A stretch of DNA of 64,000 nucleotides, taken from an uncultured Methanoregula sp. GTDB lineage: Archaea; Halobacteriota; Methanomicrobia; Methanomicrobiales; Methanospirillaceae. Shown here one piece after another: positions 36,071 through 45,943 of the stretch (positions are counted from its first letter, which is position 1; each line of letters begins with the position of its first letter). The notes below the pieces were generated by a model, which was not told the origin of the DNA, searched no databases, and saw nothing but the letters and a program-made list of their open reading frames with translations. The position numbers were made by a program, and so were the translations under genes. The stretch spans positions 2,233,539-2,297,538 of the forward strand of contig NZ_OY763919.1 of NCBI RefSeq assembly GCF_963667735.1, in the 5' to 3' direction.

Positions 36071-37414
36071 TCACTCTTCACGGAGCATCCGATCAATGGC
36101 ATGTGCTGCGCTTTTGGCCGCGCCCATCGCGAGAATGACCGTTGCTGCACCGGTTGCAACATCGCCACCGGCATACACGTTCCGGATAGAGGTCCGGTAA
36201 TTCTCATCCACAATGACATTTCCACGCTTACCGCGCTTGAGTTCGGGGAGTTCGCTGATGAGAAGCGGGTTTGGACCCTGACCGATCGCGGCAATAAAGA
36301 CATCCGCATCCAGGACAAACTCCGAGCCCGCGGCCGGGGCCGGCTCCGGTCTTCCCGAACTGTCGAGCGCGCACATCTCCATCTTGGTACATTCCACACC
36401 GGTCATGACCTGATCGCCGAGAATCCGGACCGGATTTGCACACATGACAAACTCAATGCCCTCCTCTTTGGCCCGGGCTATTTCAGCTTCTCTTGCCGGA
36501 AGATCCTCCTCCCTGCGCCGGTATACAAGAGTAACTTTGCCTCCAAGCCTGCGGGCTACGCGTGCAGCATCCATGGCAACATTGCCTCCACCGGCAACAA
36601 CCACCCGGCTGCCTTTTTTCACCGGAGTATCAAAAACCGGGAACCGGTCGGCATGCATAAGATTGACCCGGGTCAGGAACTCGTTGGCAGAATAAACCCC
36701 GGGCAGGTTCTCTCCCGGAATGCCCATGAAATACGGGAGACCGGCCCCTGTCCCAAGGAATACGGCATCATAACCCAGGAGTTCCCGGAGGGTAACGCTT
36801 CTTCCAACCAGGTGGTTGAGCCTGAGATCAACCCCAAGCGACAGGACTGCATCGATCTCTGCTTTCACGATCTCTTTGGGGAGCCGGAAGGCAGGAATGC
36901 CGTACATCAGGACACCACCTGCGGCATGCAGGGATTCAAAGAGCGTGACACGATATCCAAGGCGGGCAAGTTCGGCAGAAGCCGTGAGACCTGCAGGGCC
37001 GGCACCGACCACGGCAATGCGGCGGGCTTTGGAAGATTTTTTCTGGGGCAGGATCATGCCGTTGGCCCGTTCCCAGTCTGCTACAAAGCGTTCCAGGGAC
37101 CCGATGTGGATGGGTTTTTCCTTGTTCTTGAGAATACAGACTCCCTCGCACTGGACTTCCTGGGGGCAGACCCGGCCGCAGATTGCGGGAAGCATGTTCT
37201 GTTCCTTGATTATAGCGGCAGCTTTCCGGAAATCGCCGGCTGCCACTTCCCGGATAAAAGCCGGTATATCGATACTTACCGGGCAACCGCTTACACAGAG
37301 CGGTTTTTTACACTGGAGGCAGCGGTCAGCCTCGATCATTGCTTCCTCGGGAGAAAATCCCCGGTCCACTTCTGCAAAATCATGGAGGCGCTGGTCTATC
37401 GGGCGGTCAAGCAT
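36071..37414 (-). CDS. gltA: GltA/NfnB-type flavin oxidoreductase
   Basis: 447 residues from ATG 37414; a longer frame to 37450 would overlap the upstream gene by 44 bases, so 37414 (8-base overlap) is preferred. Two Cys-rich regions (C-L-Q-C-K-K-P-L-C-V-S-G-C-P and C-G-R-V-C-P...C-E-G-V-C) hold [4Fe-4S] clusters. FAD binding is V-V-G-A-G-P-A-G-L-T; NAD(P) binding is V-A-G-G-G-N-V-A-M-D. This is the glutamate-synthase small-subunit family. Paired with the FNR-like gene, it matches NfnB, the catalytic half of a ferredoxin:NADP oxidoreductase. Which reaction it performs is inference; annotation as homotetrameric glutamate synthase is common. Confidence 0.88.
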   Translation of the reverse strand: MLDRPIDQRLHDFAEVDRGFSPEEAMIEADRCLQCKKPLCVSGCPVSIDIPAFIREVAAGDFRKAAAIIKEQNMLPAICGRVCPQEVQCEGVCILKNKEKPIHIGSLERFVADWERANGMILPQKKSSKARRIAVVGAGPAGLTASAELARLGYRVTLFESLHAAGGVLMYGIPAFRLPKEIVKAEIDAVLSLGVDLRLNHLVGRSVTLRELLGYDAVFLGTGAGLPYFMGIPGENLPGVYSANEFLTRVNLMHADRFPVFDTPVKKGSRVVVAGGGNVAMDAARVARRLGGKVTLVYRRREEDLPAREAEIARAKEEGIEFVMCANPVRILGDQVMTGVECTKMEMCALDSSGRPEPAPAAGSEFVLDADVFIAAIGQGPNPLLISELPELKRGKRGNVIVDENYRTSIRNVYAGGDVATGAATVILAMGAAKSAAHAIDRMLREE

Positions 37415-38264
37415 GGTGCTCGCCCCCTTTGCATGCGCAGGTATGTGCATGATAACGCTCGAGCGATTCCTTCTCTTCCGGCTGGTACATCCGGACGCGC
37501 TGCATCAGGCCGGCAAAATCGACCTTGTGGGCATCAAACTCCGGACCGTCAACGCAGGCAAATTTTGTCTCCCCTCCCACGGTTACCCGGCAGGACCCGC
37601 ACATACCGGTACCATCGACCATGATCGGGTTCAGGCTCACAAAGGTCCGGATCCCGGCTGCGCGCGTGGCTTCACAGGTGACTTTCATCATGATAGTGGG
37701 ACCGATGATCCAGACGCAGTCGACATTCTCGCGCGCCATAACCTGCTTCAGGAGATCGGCTGCAAACCCGTGGAATCCTTTGCTCCCGTCATCAGTAGAG
37801 ATAAGGAGTTCATCGCAGGCCTGGCCCATCTCGTCTTCAAGGATGAGAAGGTTCGCGTTCCGGGCGCCGACAATCCCGATAACCCGGTTGCCGGCTGCTC
37901 TTGCAGCACGGGCAATAATCGGGAGATTCGCGGTTCCCACTCCGCCACCGACTACAACACAGGTACCGTATTTTTTGATCTCGCTTGCTCTTCCAAGTGG
38001 CCCTGCAATATCCTGAATCGAATCCCCGGCTGACAGTGCCGCAAGGTGGGTGGTTGTCTTGCCGACAGCCATAAAGATCACCCGGAACGAATCGCCGTCA
38101 ACAGCGGATATGGTGAGGGGGATGCGTTCTCCTTTCTCGTCTATCCGGAAAATTACAAACTGCCCGGCAGCTGCGTGATGCGCAACATGGGGGGCATTTA
38201 CCCACATCTGGTAGACTTTATCGGCAATCTGCTCTGATTTTTCTATGCGAAACAACCGTGTCAC
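37407..38264 (-). CDS. Ferredoxin-NADP reductase-like subunit (NfnA type)
   Basis: 285 residues. An FAD-binding beta barrel (R-I-P-L-T-I-S) and an NAD(P)-binding domain (V-V-G-G-G-V-G-T-A-N-L) are followed by a C-terminal [2Fe-2S] site (G-M-C-G-S-C-R-V and F-A-C-V-D-G-P). This is the sulfide-dehydrogenase beta/NfnA layout. The stop overlaps the start of the GltA-like gene by 8 bases, so the two subunits are co-made. The pair probably exchanges electrons between ferredoxin, NADH and NADPH; bifurcation has been shown for Nfn in bacteria and archaea. Confidence 0.88.
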   Translation of the reverse strand: MTRLFRIEKSEQIADKVYQMWVNAPHVAHHAAAGQFVIFRIDEKGERIPLTISAVDGDSFRVIFMAVGKTTTHLAALSAGDSIQDIAGPLGRASEIKKYGTCVVVGGGVGTANLPIIARAARAAGNRVIGIVGARNANLLILEDEMGQACDELLISTDDGSKGFHGFAADLLKQVMARENVDCVWIIGPTIMMKVTCEATRAAGIRTFVSLNPIMVDGTGMCGSCRVTVGGETKFACVDGPEFDAHKVDFAGLMQRVRMYQPEEKESLERYHAHTCACKGGEHHA

Positions 38265-38314
38265 TCCTCTTGCTAATAATCCCGCGATAAACGCACGTGT
38301 CCTACCATTTTGGT

Positions 38315-39946
38315 TTACAATCTCTTTATCTTACGCACCCGGACGGCAATCCCGCGTTTTGACCGGCACATGTCTTCCGAGGATATTGCGGCTTTTCCGG
38401 TTGCAACGGCACACTTTCCGACAACGAGCACTTCATCCCCATCGCGGATTCCGGGATCCTCGGAAGAAACGCCCGGTATGAGGACATCTCCTTCAGGAAC
38501 AAAGTCATCGATATGGACCCGGTACCCGGAAGGGATCATGTTCCAGCCATCAAGAGTGGGCCGGAGAAGACCCGTGGATGTATCGATAGAGAAGATCTGC
38601 ATATTGTTCCGGCTGTAGAAGATCTCAGGGAAGTGACCCCGCAGCACGGTGCCTTTCGTATCCACATCGCAACCGAACTGGTACGAGATCATGCCATGGA
38701 GCCGGTCGTCTTTTATCCGTCTCTCCCCGGCGAGTCCTGCATCAAGCCGGTTCAGCGCTCCCGGGCTTGTCGGATTTTCTTCGCAGGAGCATTCGAGGGT
38801 AATTCCACAGGCTTCGGCTGCCGTACGGGCTACCTTGAGCGCGCCGCCTTCAAGATGCGCGATAATCCGCCGGTACGGGTTCTTCCGGAAGTACTGTTCC
38901 AGGATTCCTGCAATGAATGCGCATTCCTCGGCATCCCAGTACCCGGTTACCGGAACATCGTAATGACCGGCCGGATATACGGTCTCAAGTTCGCGGGGAA
39001 CAAGACCCAGCGGTGATGTGACAATCAGTTCATGGGCCCGCCCGCCGATCGCCTGCTGGAACTTGCGGTGGCTCTGGGAGAGTGAATAGGGTTTCTTTGC
39101 AGAACAGGGGATAAGCACGGCAACATCCGTTTTTGGCGGGATATACCGGGTGACTACCCGGTCTGCAAACCTGCGCACTTCGGCACGCTGCATGGATTCG
39201 CCGGAGTTCGCCCGCATAATTTTTCCCCGTGCAACCGGCACCTGCCGCTCCATGAATGTATACCGGTTGTCCAGGTGACGCATGATCGCCACCTGCGCTG
39301 CGTCCATCCGGCAGCGGGACTCGACAAGTTCGCGCAGTTGTCCCTGCTCGATGAAATGCGCAACCAGACTTATCTCATTACGAAGTGATTCCCGGTTATG
39401 CTCTTTGAGATCCCCTGCTTTGCAGCCCGGACATGAGCAGAGGCCAAGACCGAGAGCTGCGCGGGGAAATTCGCCTTCAGGAGTGCAGAAAATTCCCTGC
39501 GCAGATTTGAGATCAACTGCCCGGAAATCGAAGAGATCGAATCCCGTATAACAGAGGATAGCAATGGTTGAGGGGAGAGCTGATGCCGGTGCATACCACG
39601 CAGTATCAACCGGTGTTTTTTCCTTGAGATTCACCAGCCAGTCAACATATGACCGGGGATTGGCAAATGCGGTCTGCCAATTTGCGACCATAACGCAGTC
39701 ACCGCTCTGGGACTCATTTTCACCGTGAGGATGAATTGCTACCGGTTGTTTCCCAGTATTCCGAAGATACTCTTCAACAAAGGAGACCGGTGCGGAGAGC
39801 GGGATATTGGTATTGGCCTGCAGTGCAAGTGCGGGAAAAAGGATCTCAACATCTAAAGCCGCAGGAAGTCTGGAAGAACCATTATCGGTCTCCAGAATGC
39901 CCGTTCGGGCAAGACCGTCACGTTTCCTGATATTATACCGGGTCAT
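38315..39946 (-). CDS. arcS: Archaeosine synthase ArcS
   Basis: 543 residues. It carries the ArcS signature [14 protein letters not shown] (about residues 280-294), a preceding Cys cluster (C-S-C-P-G-C), and a C-terminal PUA domain (about 460-543, with [12 protein letters not shown]). ArcS converts preQ0 at position 15 of tRNA to the amidine archaeosine. It overlaps tgtA, which inserts preQ0, by 14 bases. A TgtA-like N-terminal portion is expected from the family and looks present in weak form. Confidence 0.92.
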   Translation of the reverse strand: MTRYNIRKRDGLARTGILETDNGSSRLPAALDVEILFPALALQANTNIPLSAPVSFVEEYLRNTGKQPVAIHPHGENESQSGDCVMVANWQTAFANPRSYVDWLVNLKEKTPVDTAWYAPASALPSTIAILCYTGFDLFDFRAVDLKSAQGIFCTPEGEFPRAALGLGLCSCPGCKAGDLKEHNRESLRNEISLVAHFIEQGQLRELVESRCRMDAAQVAIMRHLDNRYTFMERQVPVARGKIMRANSGESMQRAEVRRFADRVVTRYIPPKTDVAVLIPCSAKKPYSLSQSHRKFQQAIGGRAHELIVTSPLGLVPRELETVYPAGHYDVPVTGYWDAEECAFIAGILEQYFRKNPYRRIIAHLEGGALKVARTAAEACGITLECSCEENPTSPGALNRLDAGLAGERRIKDDRLHGMISYQFGCDVDTKGTVLRGHFPEIFYSRNNMQIFSIDTSTGLLRPTLDGWNMIPSGYRVHIDDFVPEGDVLIPGVSSEDPGIRDGDEVLVVGKCAVATGKAAISSEDMCRSKRGIAVRVRKIKRL

Positions 39947-41387
39947 GCCTCACCTCGATCCCGCCCAGTTCCTGCCGTACGAGTGGCTCCCATCGTGCAT
40001 TGCATGACAACGTGAACCTGCTCTCAGGATGGGTGTCCATGAGCCTGCGGACTCCCCTGAGCCCCTGCCGGACCATAGCCTCGTCCCATTCGGGTATTTC
40101 TGAAGGGCCGATCGGGAAGGTCTCCTTGAGTTCTTTGGGATAGGGGCCAAAGGGGGGCTTGAAGAAGAGCGTATCTTCAAATTCGTCCCGTTCTCCGCCA
40201 TCAAAAGCAATGAGAACGTTCTTTTTGAGTACCAGCCGGGAGAGCATCTCCTGGTATCGGACAACTTCCGTGCGGGAACAGCTCTCATCGCCCCGGTAGA
40301 AGAATCTCCTTTTAGTGGCCCGGTCATGGAGTGCCAGAGCCGGGGCATGGGTGAGCAGTTCGCGGTACCCGGACAGGAGCTGCGGGTGGCCACGGCAGCG
40401 CTCGTCCACCAGTTCCCAGAGAGTCCCGTCAGATATGGCCTGGCGGATCCTTGAGATCTCGGCAAGGGTGACATGGAGATTGTGGAGAGCAAGAAGCCGT
40501 TCCCGGTCCGGTGCCCTGTTGAGTTCTTCGGCAGTATGGGACCGGCAGACTGCACAGGCACAGGGTAAATCGATAAGCTCTCCGATCCGGTAACTCCCGT
40601 GCGTTGTGAGATATCTGCCGTCCTTGGCATAGAGAGCATATGCTGCAGAGTCGAAGAGATCGCAGCCCATGGCTGTTGCAAGGGCAAACATCGACGGGTG
40701 GCCTGCACCAAAAAGATGGATACATGCAGATGGCGATAGTGTCCGCTTTGCTGCCCTCACCACTTTTACCAGATCACGGTACCGGTACGATTCCATGAGC
40801 GGGACAACCGCTCCGACCGGGCAGAAAGTAAACCCGAGATCGGTTACTTCGCGGCCTGCCCGTTCGCGGAGATCTTCAAATATACCGCCCTGGACCGGGC
40901 CGGCTATCGGTGCATCGGGACCAAATACCTGTTTGGCCTCGGCCAGGCGCTGCATGGTTATGGCTAATTCCTGTTCGGTTGTGGCCCGGTCGGAAGAGGG
41001 GTGGGTCGGGATATCCAGTGGGACCCAGATATCGCTCCCGATATCGCGCTGGAACGAGAGGGTCTCGGTGTTGGTTATCGAGACCTGTCCGTAGACCGAG
41101 AGCTGGAAGGAGCCGGAATCGGTCATGATAACGCCGTTGAAATCCAGCACTTTGTGCAGGCCTTCTGCAAGGACCCGCTCGCGATATTGCTTGCTCTGGG
41201 AGAAGATGTAGGCGTTGGTGATGATCGCTTCAACACCCATTTCCCGCATCTCCTTCGGAGTTACCAGTTGGAGATGGGGATTGATAACCGGGAGCAGCGC
41301 GGGTGTCCTGACCGTCTTTTTCCCGACCGTCAGTTTGCCGCTGCGTCCCGCAATATCGCTGTAAAGACTTTCGAATGCTATTGCCAT
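39933..41387 (-). CDS. tgtA: tRNA-guanine(15) transglycosylase TgtA
   Basis: 484 residues. Catalytic TIM barrel with M-T-D-S-G-S-F-Q-L near 90-98, G-P-V-Q-G-G, and the zinc site C-A-C-A-V-C...H (about residues 275-302). It replaces guanine 15 in tRNA by preQ0. Archaeal TgtA is usually near 640 residues with a C-terminal PUA; here the PUA is absent and sits in ArcS. A 14-base overlap with arcS couples the two enzymes. Confidence 0.95.
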   Translation of the reverse strand: MAIAFESLYSDIAGRSGKLTVGKKTVRTPALLPVINPHLQLVTPKEMREMGVEAIITNAYIFSQSKQYRERVLAEGLHKVLDFNGVIMTDSGSFQLSVYGQVSITNTETLSFQRDIGSDIWVPLDIPTHPSSDRATTEQELAITMQRLAEAKQVFGPDAPIAGPVQGGIFEDLRERAGREVTDLGFTFCPVGAVVPLMESYRYRDLVKVVRAAKRTLSPSACIHLFGAGHPSMFALATAMGCDLFDSAAYALYAKDGRYLTTHGSYRIGELIDLPCACAVCRSHTAEELNRAPDRERLLALHNLHVTLAEISRIRQAISDGTLWELVDERCRGHPQLLSGYRELLTHAPALALHDRATKRRFFYRGDESCSRTEVVRYQEMLSRLVLKKNVLIAFDGGERDEFEDTLFFKPPFGPYPKELKETFPIGPSEIPEWDEAMVRQGLRGVRRLMDTHPESRFTLSCNARWEPLVRQELGGIEVRHDPV

Positions 41388-41426
41388 GCCGCACCGTTAT
41401 GTCTATTTATGTGTGCTGCCTTGGGG

Positions 41427-42005
41427 TTAAACGGTTGCCCCAGTCACTTTTTCGGAAAAGATCTGCCCCTCGAACGTGAGCACTTCCACGTTTTGGTATG
41501 ACCAGCAGTGACCGGGAAGGCCGGCTTTGTGGCAGGTCTGGTCCAGGAAGGTTTTGGCATCCCACCCATATTCTGTTGCCACCTGGGGAAGAAGGAGGCC
41601 GCTCGTGCCCATGCCCCGGACGATCAGCCCGTGTTTCCCCACTTCAACGCTACGGATACGGTCATCCGGTTCCCCGGTAATAGGGACCGGGACGGTAAGA
41701 ATGGTCACTTCAACCGAGATCAGGTCCAGTTCATCCTTCGTCACCGGTGGAAACCGTGGGTCTTCAAGTGCTGCGGCCTTTGCGGCATGGGCAAGTGCCT
41801 CGCCGAGCGGCATGACCGGATATGGCAGGCCGATGCATCCCCGGAGCTGACCGCGTTTGCTGATAGTTACAAAAACCCCGCGTTTTTCCCTGAATACCTC
41901 GGTCAGTGAGAGGGCGGGCTTGGGTTTTTTTGCACAGGCATTCTCGATAGTTCCCCGCGCGAGACGGACCGCCAGGGAGCCTTCTTCAGCAGTGAGCAGT
42001 TGCAT
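41427..42005 (-). CDS. AMMECR1-domain protein
   Basis: 192 residues spanning the whole AMMECR1 fold, with the defining L-R-G-C-I-G near residue 54 and the segment P-L-G-E-A-L-A-H-A. The archaeal family is typically 190-200 residues. In some archaeal and bacterial genomes it accompanies radical SAM AmmA/AmmB; no such gene is here. Biochemical role unknown. It lies between tgtA and the RNase P RNA. Confidence 0.9.
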   Translation of the reverse strand: MQLLTAEEGSLAVRLARGTIENACAKKPKPALSLTEVFREKRGVFVTISKRGQLRGCIGLPYPVMPLGEALAHAAKAAALEDPRFPPVTKDELDLISVEVTILTVPVPITGEPDDRIRSVEVGKHGLIVRGMGTSGLLLPQVATEYGWDAKTFLDQTCHKAGLPGHCWSYQNVEVLTFEGQIFSEKVTGATV

Positions 42006-42123
42006 ATCTCAAATCCCTTACCTTTGTGACTGACTATAGCGCATCATGGTTAACAATCTATCGAACTCTCGATACATGCAGCCATCAGGCGCTGTGCTTA
42101 TCTGGTTTACCTTCCCATAGATA

Positions 42124-42467
42124 GTGGAGAGGGAGAGAGCGGCCGACGGTGACTTTAATGTTGCTGAGGAAAGTCCCCCCACCCACCGGGCACGCAGCCG
42201 TACGCAAGTACGGGTGGCGAGAGTCACGGCTATGGCACAGAAACGACACGGCCTGTTTTCAGTCATGATGCGGTTGAGCCGGCAACGGCGAGAAGCACGG
42301 TTCCCGTGCAAGTAACCCGCTGAGCGTTAACAGACAGGATACGATGAAACGGCGAATCCCTGCGGGTGCAAGCCAGAACAGGACCATGGAGCGCTCGGTA
42401 TCCGTCCGGGTTTGGCGCTAAGCTGAATGCCGCTAAAACAGAAGGAGGCTTACTCCTCCCACTCCTA
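42124..42467 (+). ncRNA. rnpB: RNase P RNA
   Basis: About 344 nt. The 5' conserved region GAGGAAAGTCC is followed by C-rich P4 partners, and the 3' end carries the universal ACAGAA...GGCTTA motif (42437-42452). The ends pair as P1: GGAGAGGGAG (42126-42135) with CTCCTCCCACTCC (42453-42465). Internal palindromic arms fit archaeal type A. It processes tRNA 5' ends. The plus strand here has no believable protein; the TTTT right after 42469 may be the terminator. Confidence 0.95.
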
Positions 42468-42606
42468 ACTTTTCATATCTGGCTTATCCGGATGATTCAA
42501 TTTCTGTGCTTTCTTTATTCCTGCTGTTCCGGTTTGTCTTTCCATTGCCAAAACAAAAATTTCAGATAGCAGGAACGGGAATATTGACCTGTTTTAAGGA
42601 ATTATC

Positions 42607-44424
42607 ATGAGAGCCTGCGTTTTGTTATCCGGAATCTTAATTCTCTTCATCCTTACGGTCATGCCTGTCATGGCGGTTGAGGAAACCAGTACCCCCACGC
42701 ATACAATTACCTCTGCAATTACTACAGACGTCATTCACACTACGGCCGCAACTGCGGAACCAACGAAAGAACCAACCCTCGAACCTACTGCAGAACCCAC
42801 AAAACCTCTTACTCCCGAACCCACCAAAGCGCCTACAGCAGAACCCACAAAAGAACCAACCCTTGTTCCGACAAAAGAGACAACACAGGCACCTGTCGGA
42901 CCCCAGACCGGCTGGGTATCCGTAATCTCGACTCCCTCCGGAGCAGCGGTTACCATTGACGGAGCCATGGAAGGAATTACTCCGGTGAATGCCCGGGAGC
43001 TCTCATCTGGTGTCGACCATACGATCAAGATAATTCTTTCAGGCTATGAGCCTTATGAGACTACCCTTCGTCTCACTCCCGGTGAACATACCTCGATTGA
43101 TGCCACACTTAAAAATATTCCAACTCCTGAACCTACCAAAACCCCGACAACGGTAACTACAACCCAGGTTCCTATAGGCAGTGGGAACGGCTGGATCCGG
43201 GTAAACTGCAATGTGGATGGTGCAACGGTCTCATTCGATGAGTTGTCTTCCGGATGCACGGTGAGTGGCGGATCGTGCAGCATGGAAGTTGCAATTACCG
43301 GGACCCCGTTTAAAACATTCACGGTCCAGAAACCCGGGTACCAGATTTATACCGGGCAGATCACATCCTGGCCAAAGAATGGTGAGACCGTAGATCTCTA
43401 TGCAACACTGAATCCTCTCCAGACCTATGGGGCAATTGAAGTGTATTCAAGCCCGAGCGGGGCAGTTGTAACCCTTGACGGCGGAAGCCAGAAATATTCT
43501 CCTGCATCGTATTCATCTGTCCTTGCCGGCACAACCCATACGATTCAGGTTTCTGCCAGCAATTACCAGCCGTATTCAACATCGGTCTGGGTCGAGAGCG
43601 GCAAGTCAGCAACGGTCAATGCCCAGCTGGTTCCGGTGAATCCGCCGGCATCTACGGGATCGATATCCATCTCATCCTACCCCTCGGGCGCTGATATCTA
43701 CGTTGACGGCTATTATATGGCAGATTCTCCTGTGATAATTCCCGGTCTCTCACCAGGATCTCACACGGTTCGTCTGCAGAAAGCCGGGTATGACGAGTAC
43801 ATCACTACCGTTCAGATTGTTGCCGGGCAGAGAACGCCCCTTTCAGTAACGCTATCCAGTCTTCCTCCCACAGTTGGATCCATTGAAGTTGCATCCACAC
43901 CAAACGGGGCATCGGTATATCTTGACGGTAAATACATGGGGCAGACCCAGCCCAACAGTTTTTTAGATCTGACCAGCATCCTGCCGGGAACCCATACGAT
44001 TACCATCAGGCTTACGGATTACCAGGATTATATCCAGACGGTCTATGTTTACGGAGGTAAAATTGTGACCATCAATGCCCAGCTGACGCCGGTAACTCCC
44101 GGCCCGGTTTCAGATACCACCGGGCAGATTGTCCTGGTCTCAACCCCTCCCGGGGCAAATGTGTTCCTGGATAATGTTTTCCGGGGATTAACCCCGCTGA
44201 CACTGAATGACATTCCCCAGGGATCTCATGTTGTCACATTAAAAGAGCAGGGATATACCGATGCGGAACAGACCGTTTCCGTTGTTGGCGGCCAGGCAAC
44301 ACCGGTCAGCATGAGTCTTGAGGAAGCAGCACCAATTCCCACTAAAAAGTCGCCCCTGGACATGATGTTCATAGTTGCCGCGCTGGCGATCGCAGTTGTC
44401 GGCAGTTCCTTAAGAAAAGAATAA
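42607..44424 (+). CDS. PEGA-repeat surface protein with Thr/Pro/Glu stalk
   Basis: 605 residues. Signal peptide (1-23). Residues 50-100 are a stalk of T-P/L-E-P-T-K/A repeats. Then come six beta modules: five PEGA domains (about 100-170, 265-345, 347-420, 425-500, 505-580) with S-x-P-S-G-A-x-V-x-x-D-G-x and P-G-x-H-T/V, and one module (about 200-260) of the V-N-C-N-V-D-G-A type seen in the 21221 protein. It ends P-T-K-K-S-P-L, a membrane helix and R-K-E. Probably a long surface-anchored fibre-like protein. Its 5' leader follows the RNase P gene by 140 bases. Confidence 0.87.
   Translation: MRACVLLSGILILFILTVMPVMAVEETSTPTHTITSAITTDVIHTTAATAEPTKEPTLEPTAEPTKPLTPEPTKAPTAEPTKEPTLVPTKETTQAPVGPQTGWVSVISTPSGAAVTIDGAMEGITPVNARELSSGVDHTIKIILSGYEPYETTLRLTPGEHTSIDATLKNIPTPEPTKTPTTVTTTQVPIGSGNGWIRVNCNVDGATVSFDELSSGCTVSGGSCSMEVAITGTPFKTFTVQKPGYQIYTGQITSWPKNGETVDLYATLNPLQTYGAIEVYSSPSGAVVTLDGGSQKYSPASYSSVLAGTTHTIQVSASNYQPYSTSVWVESGKSATVNAQLVPVNPPASTGSISISSYPSGADIYVDGYYMADSPVIIPGLSPGSHTVRLQKAGYDEYITTVQIVAGQRTPLSVTLSSLPPTVGSIEVASTPNGASVYLDGKYMGQTQPNSFLDLTSILPGTHTITIRLTDYQDYIQTVYVYGGKIVTINAQLTPVTPGPVSDTTGQIVLVSTPPGANVFLDNVFRGLTPLTLNDIPQGSHVVTLKEQGYTDAEQTVSVVGGQATPVSMSLEEAAPIPTKKSPLDMMFIVAALAIAVVGSSLRKE
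42757..42888 (+). repeat. Degenerate 18/12-bp repeats encoding T-E-P-T-K stalk
   Basis: GAACC(A/C)AC(A/G/C)AAA-like units recur about seven times in frame, giving the Thr-Pro-Glu-Lys stalk. The copies are imperfect. Confidence 0.7.
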
Positions 44425-44468
44425 CTTTTTCCTTTTTATCAAGCGGGAAAAATCCAAGAAACGATTGG

Positions 44469-45173
44469 TTACTTTTTGAAGAGTCCCATCATCCCCTTCT
44501 TCTGGGGGGGTTTACGCCCTTTTCCCGAAGACGGGGGAAAATCTTCAGCCTCGTTATAATCCTGCATCCGGGATCCTTTGTCTTTGAGTTCCTCAGCAAT
44601 GAGCGGAAGATGGGCATATTTTTTGGAGGGCATGGTGATCTGCGGCTCCGAATGCTGCGATGGTCTGGCCAGCTCATCAGCAACCAGGGGGATGTGGGCA
44701 TACTTCTTCTGGGGTGCGGAAGGGATTGATATCGCCGGTTCGGACAGGTGGTTGTCCTCGGACCAGGGATCCCATTCGGGTACGGATTCCGCGCGTGGGG
44801 GTTTTGCACCGGAAGATTTCCGTGGTTTTACAACAACGGATGCTGCAGGCTCGCGGGCCGGTGGATGAGCGGTCTTTGCACCGGGTTTTTTTGGTGTCTC
44901 AAACGGGGTACCGCACCGTGTGCAGAACAGGGAGGCAGTATCAATTGCTTCAATGCCACACCCGGGACAGATAACAGGTACTGGTTCCCGGGGAATCCGT
45001 GAACCGCACCGGTTGCAGAACTCTGCCAGTTCATCGGAGACTATGGTTCCGCAGGAAGGACAGAGCGGATATTCCGGGTCCGTCTCTTCGATAATTTCAG
45101 AACCGCACCGGTTGCAGAAGAGCGCTTCATCATCAGGAACCGCTATCCCGCATTTCCCACATTTCCGGGTCAT
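44469..45173 (-). CDS. Triple zinc-ribbon protein
   Basis: 234 residues. Three tandem zinc ribbons fill residues 1-95: C-G-K-C...C-N-R-C, C-P-S-C...C-N-R-C and C-P-G-C...C-T-R-C. The rest is a low-complexity, Pro/Ser/Lys-rich linker holding two copies of K-K-Y-A-H-I/L-P-L-V/I-A-(D/E)-E-L (about residues 158 and 190). No membrane helix. The duplicated K-Y-A-H motif suggests a peptide-binding module with repeated partner sites. Function unknown. Confidence 0.8.
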   Translation of the reverse strand: MTRKCGKCGIAVPDDEALFCNRCGSEIIEETDPEYPLCPSCGTIVSDELAEFCNRCGSRIPREPVPVICPGCGIEAIDTASLFCTRCGTPFETPKKPGAKTAHPPAREPAASVVVKPRKSSGAKPPRAESVPEWDPWSEDNHLSEPAISIPSAPQKKYAHIPLVADELARPSQHSEPQITMPSKKYAHLPLIAEELKDKGSRMQDYNEAEDFPPSSGKGRKPPQKKGMMGLFKK

Positions 45174-45246
45174 ATGTCAATATTAGATAAATCAGGATTT
45201 TGTATAAATACTCTGATCAAAAAGCGATGATGTACGGGTATTGAAG

Positions 45247-45657
45247 TCATGCAGAACGGGAAGTGCCGTTCCGGGGATCCTGGTAATATTTTCCCTTGAC
45301 CACACGCCGGACTCCTCCTTTAGGATTGTCCGTATCGCCAATGTAACGGGGAATGAAATGGCAGTGACAGTGCATGACCGTTTGCCCGGCAGCAATTCCG
45401 ATATTGTACCCGAGATTATAACCGGCAGGGGCAAATTTCTGCTCAAGAATAATCCGGCATTCTTCTGTCAGGTCGCTCATAGCCTGTTTCTCTTCAGAAG
45501 TAAGGGAAAAATAATCCTGCGCATGACGGAATGGTATGATAAGGAGGTGCCCTTTTGAGACCGGATAATTGTCCCATATCGCATAACAGAGCGCATTTTT
45601 TGCAACAATTGCCTCTTCAGATTGTGTGCAGAACGGGCAGTCTCTTGAACGCTCCAT
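45247..45657 (-). CDS. HIT-family nucleotide hydrolase
   Basis: 136 residues. N-terminal C-P-F-C and the histidine triad H-C-H-C-H-F near residue 100 (M-H-C-H-C-H-F-I-P-R) identify the HIT family. Such proteins hydrolyse AMP-linked nucleotides such as AppppA or ADP derivatives. The G-H-L-L-I-I-P motif at 36-42 is standard. The substrate is not determinable. Confidence 0.93.
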   Translation of the reverse strand: MERSRDCPFCTQSEEAIVAKNALCYAIWDNYPVSKGHLLIIPFRHAQDYFSLTSEEKQAMSDLTEECRIILEQKFAPAGYNLGYNIGIAAGQTVMHCHCHFIPRYIGDTDNPKGGVRRVVKGKYYQDPRNGTSRSA

Positions 45658-45943
45658 GAATCGTAAACTCCTTTACCGGATTGCACGGTCAACTCTTTGA
45701 TTGTTACGGAATGGTATCCAGAAGAAATTTACATCCCTGATAACGGGATCCCCGGTTTTCACATGACCGATATTAATTAGAGAATACCGGAAATCCAGAA
45801 TAAGGCCGATACCCATCCAGCTACATTTTTTTCAAGAAACCCTATTATAAACGATGATCCCGATCCTTTACCAGTAGCAGTAAACCACGCTCCTGGTCCG
45901 ATATCTATTTTGTACCAAGCGATCAACTCTGTAACAGGTACTT

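Noticed and set aside
35903..37624. 573-codon plus-strand frame opposite the GltA-like gene
   Set aside because: Longer than the real gene but without any recognisable motif; the minus strand holds two Cys-cluster motifs and two nucleotide-binding motifs.
42018..42311. Minus-strand frame across the RNase P RNA
   Set aside because: The bases are explained by RNase P RNA conserved regions and helix P1.
42757..42888. Short repeats as a CRISPR or minisatellite
   Set aside because: They encode a Thr/Pro/Glu stalk within a clear surface-protein gene, and units are imperfect with no spacers.
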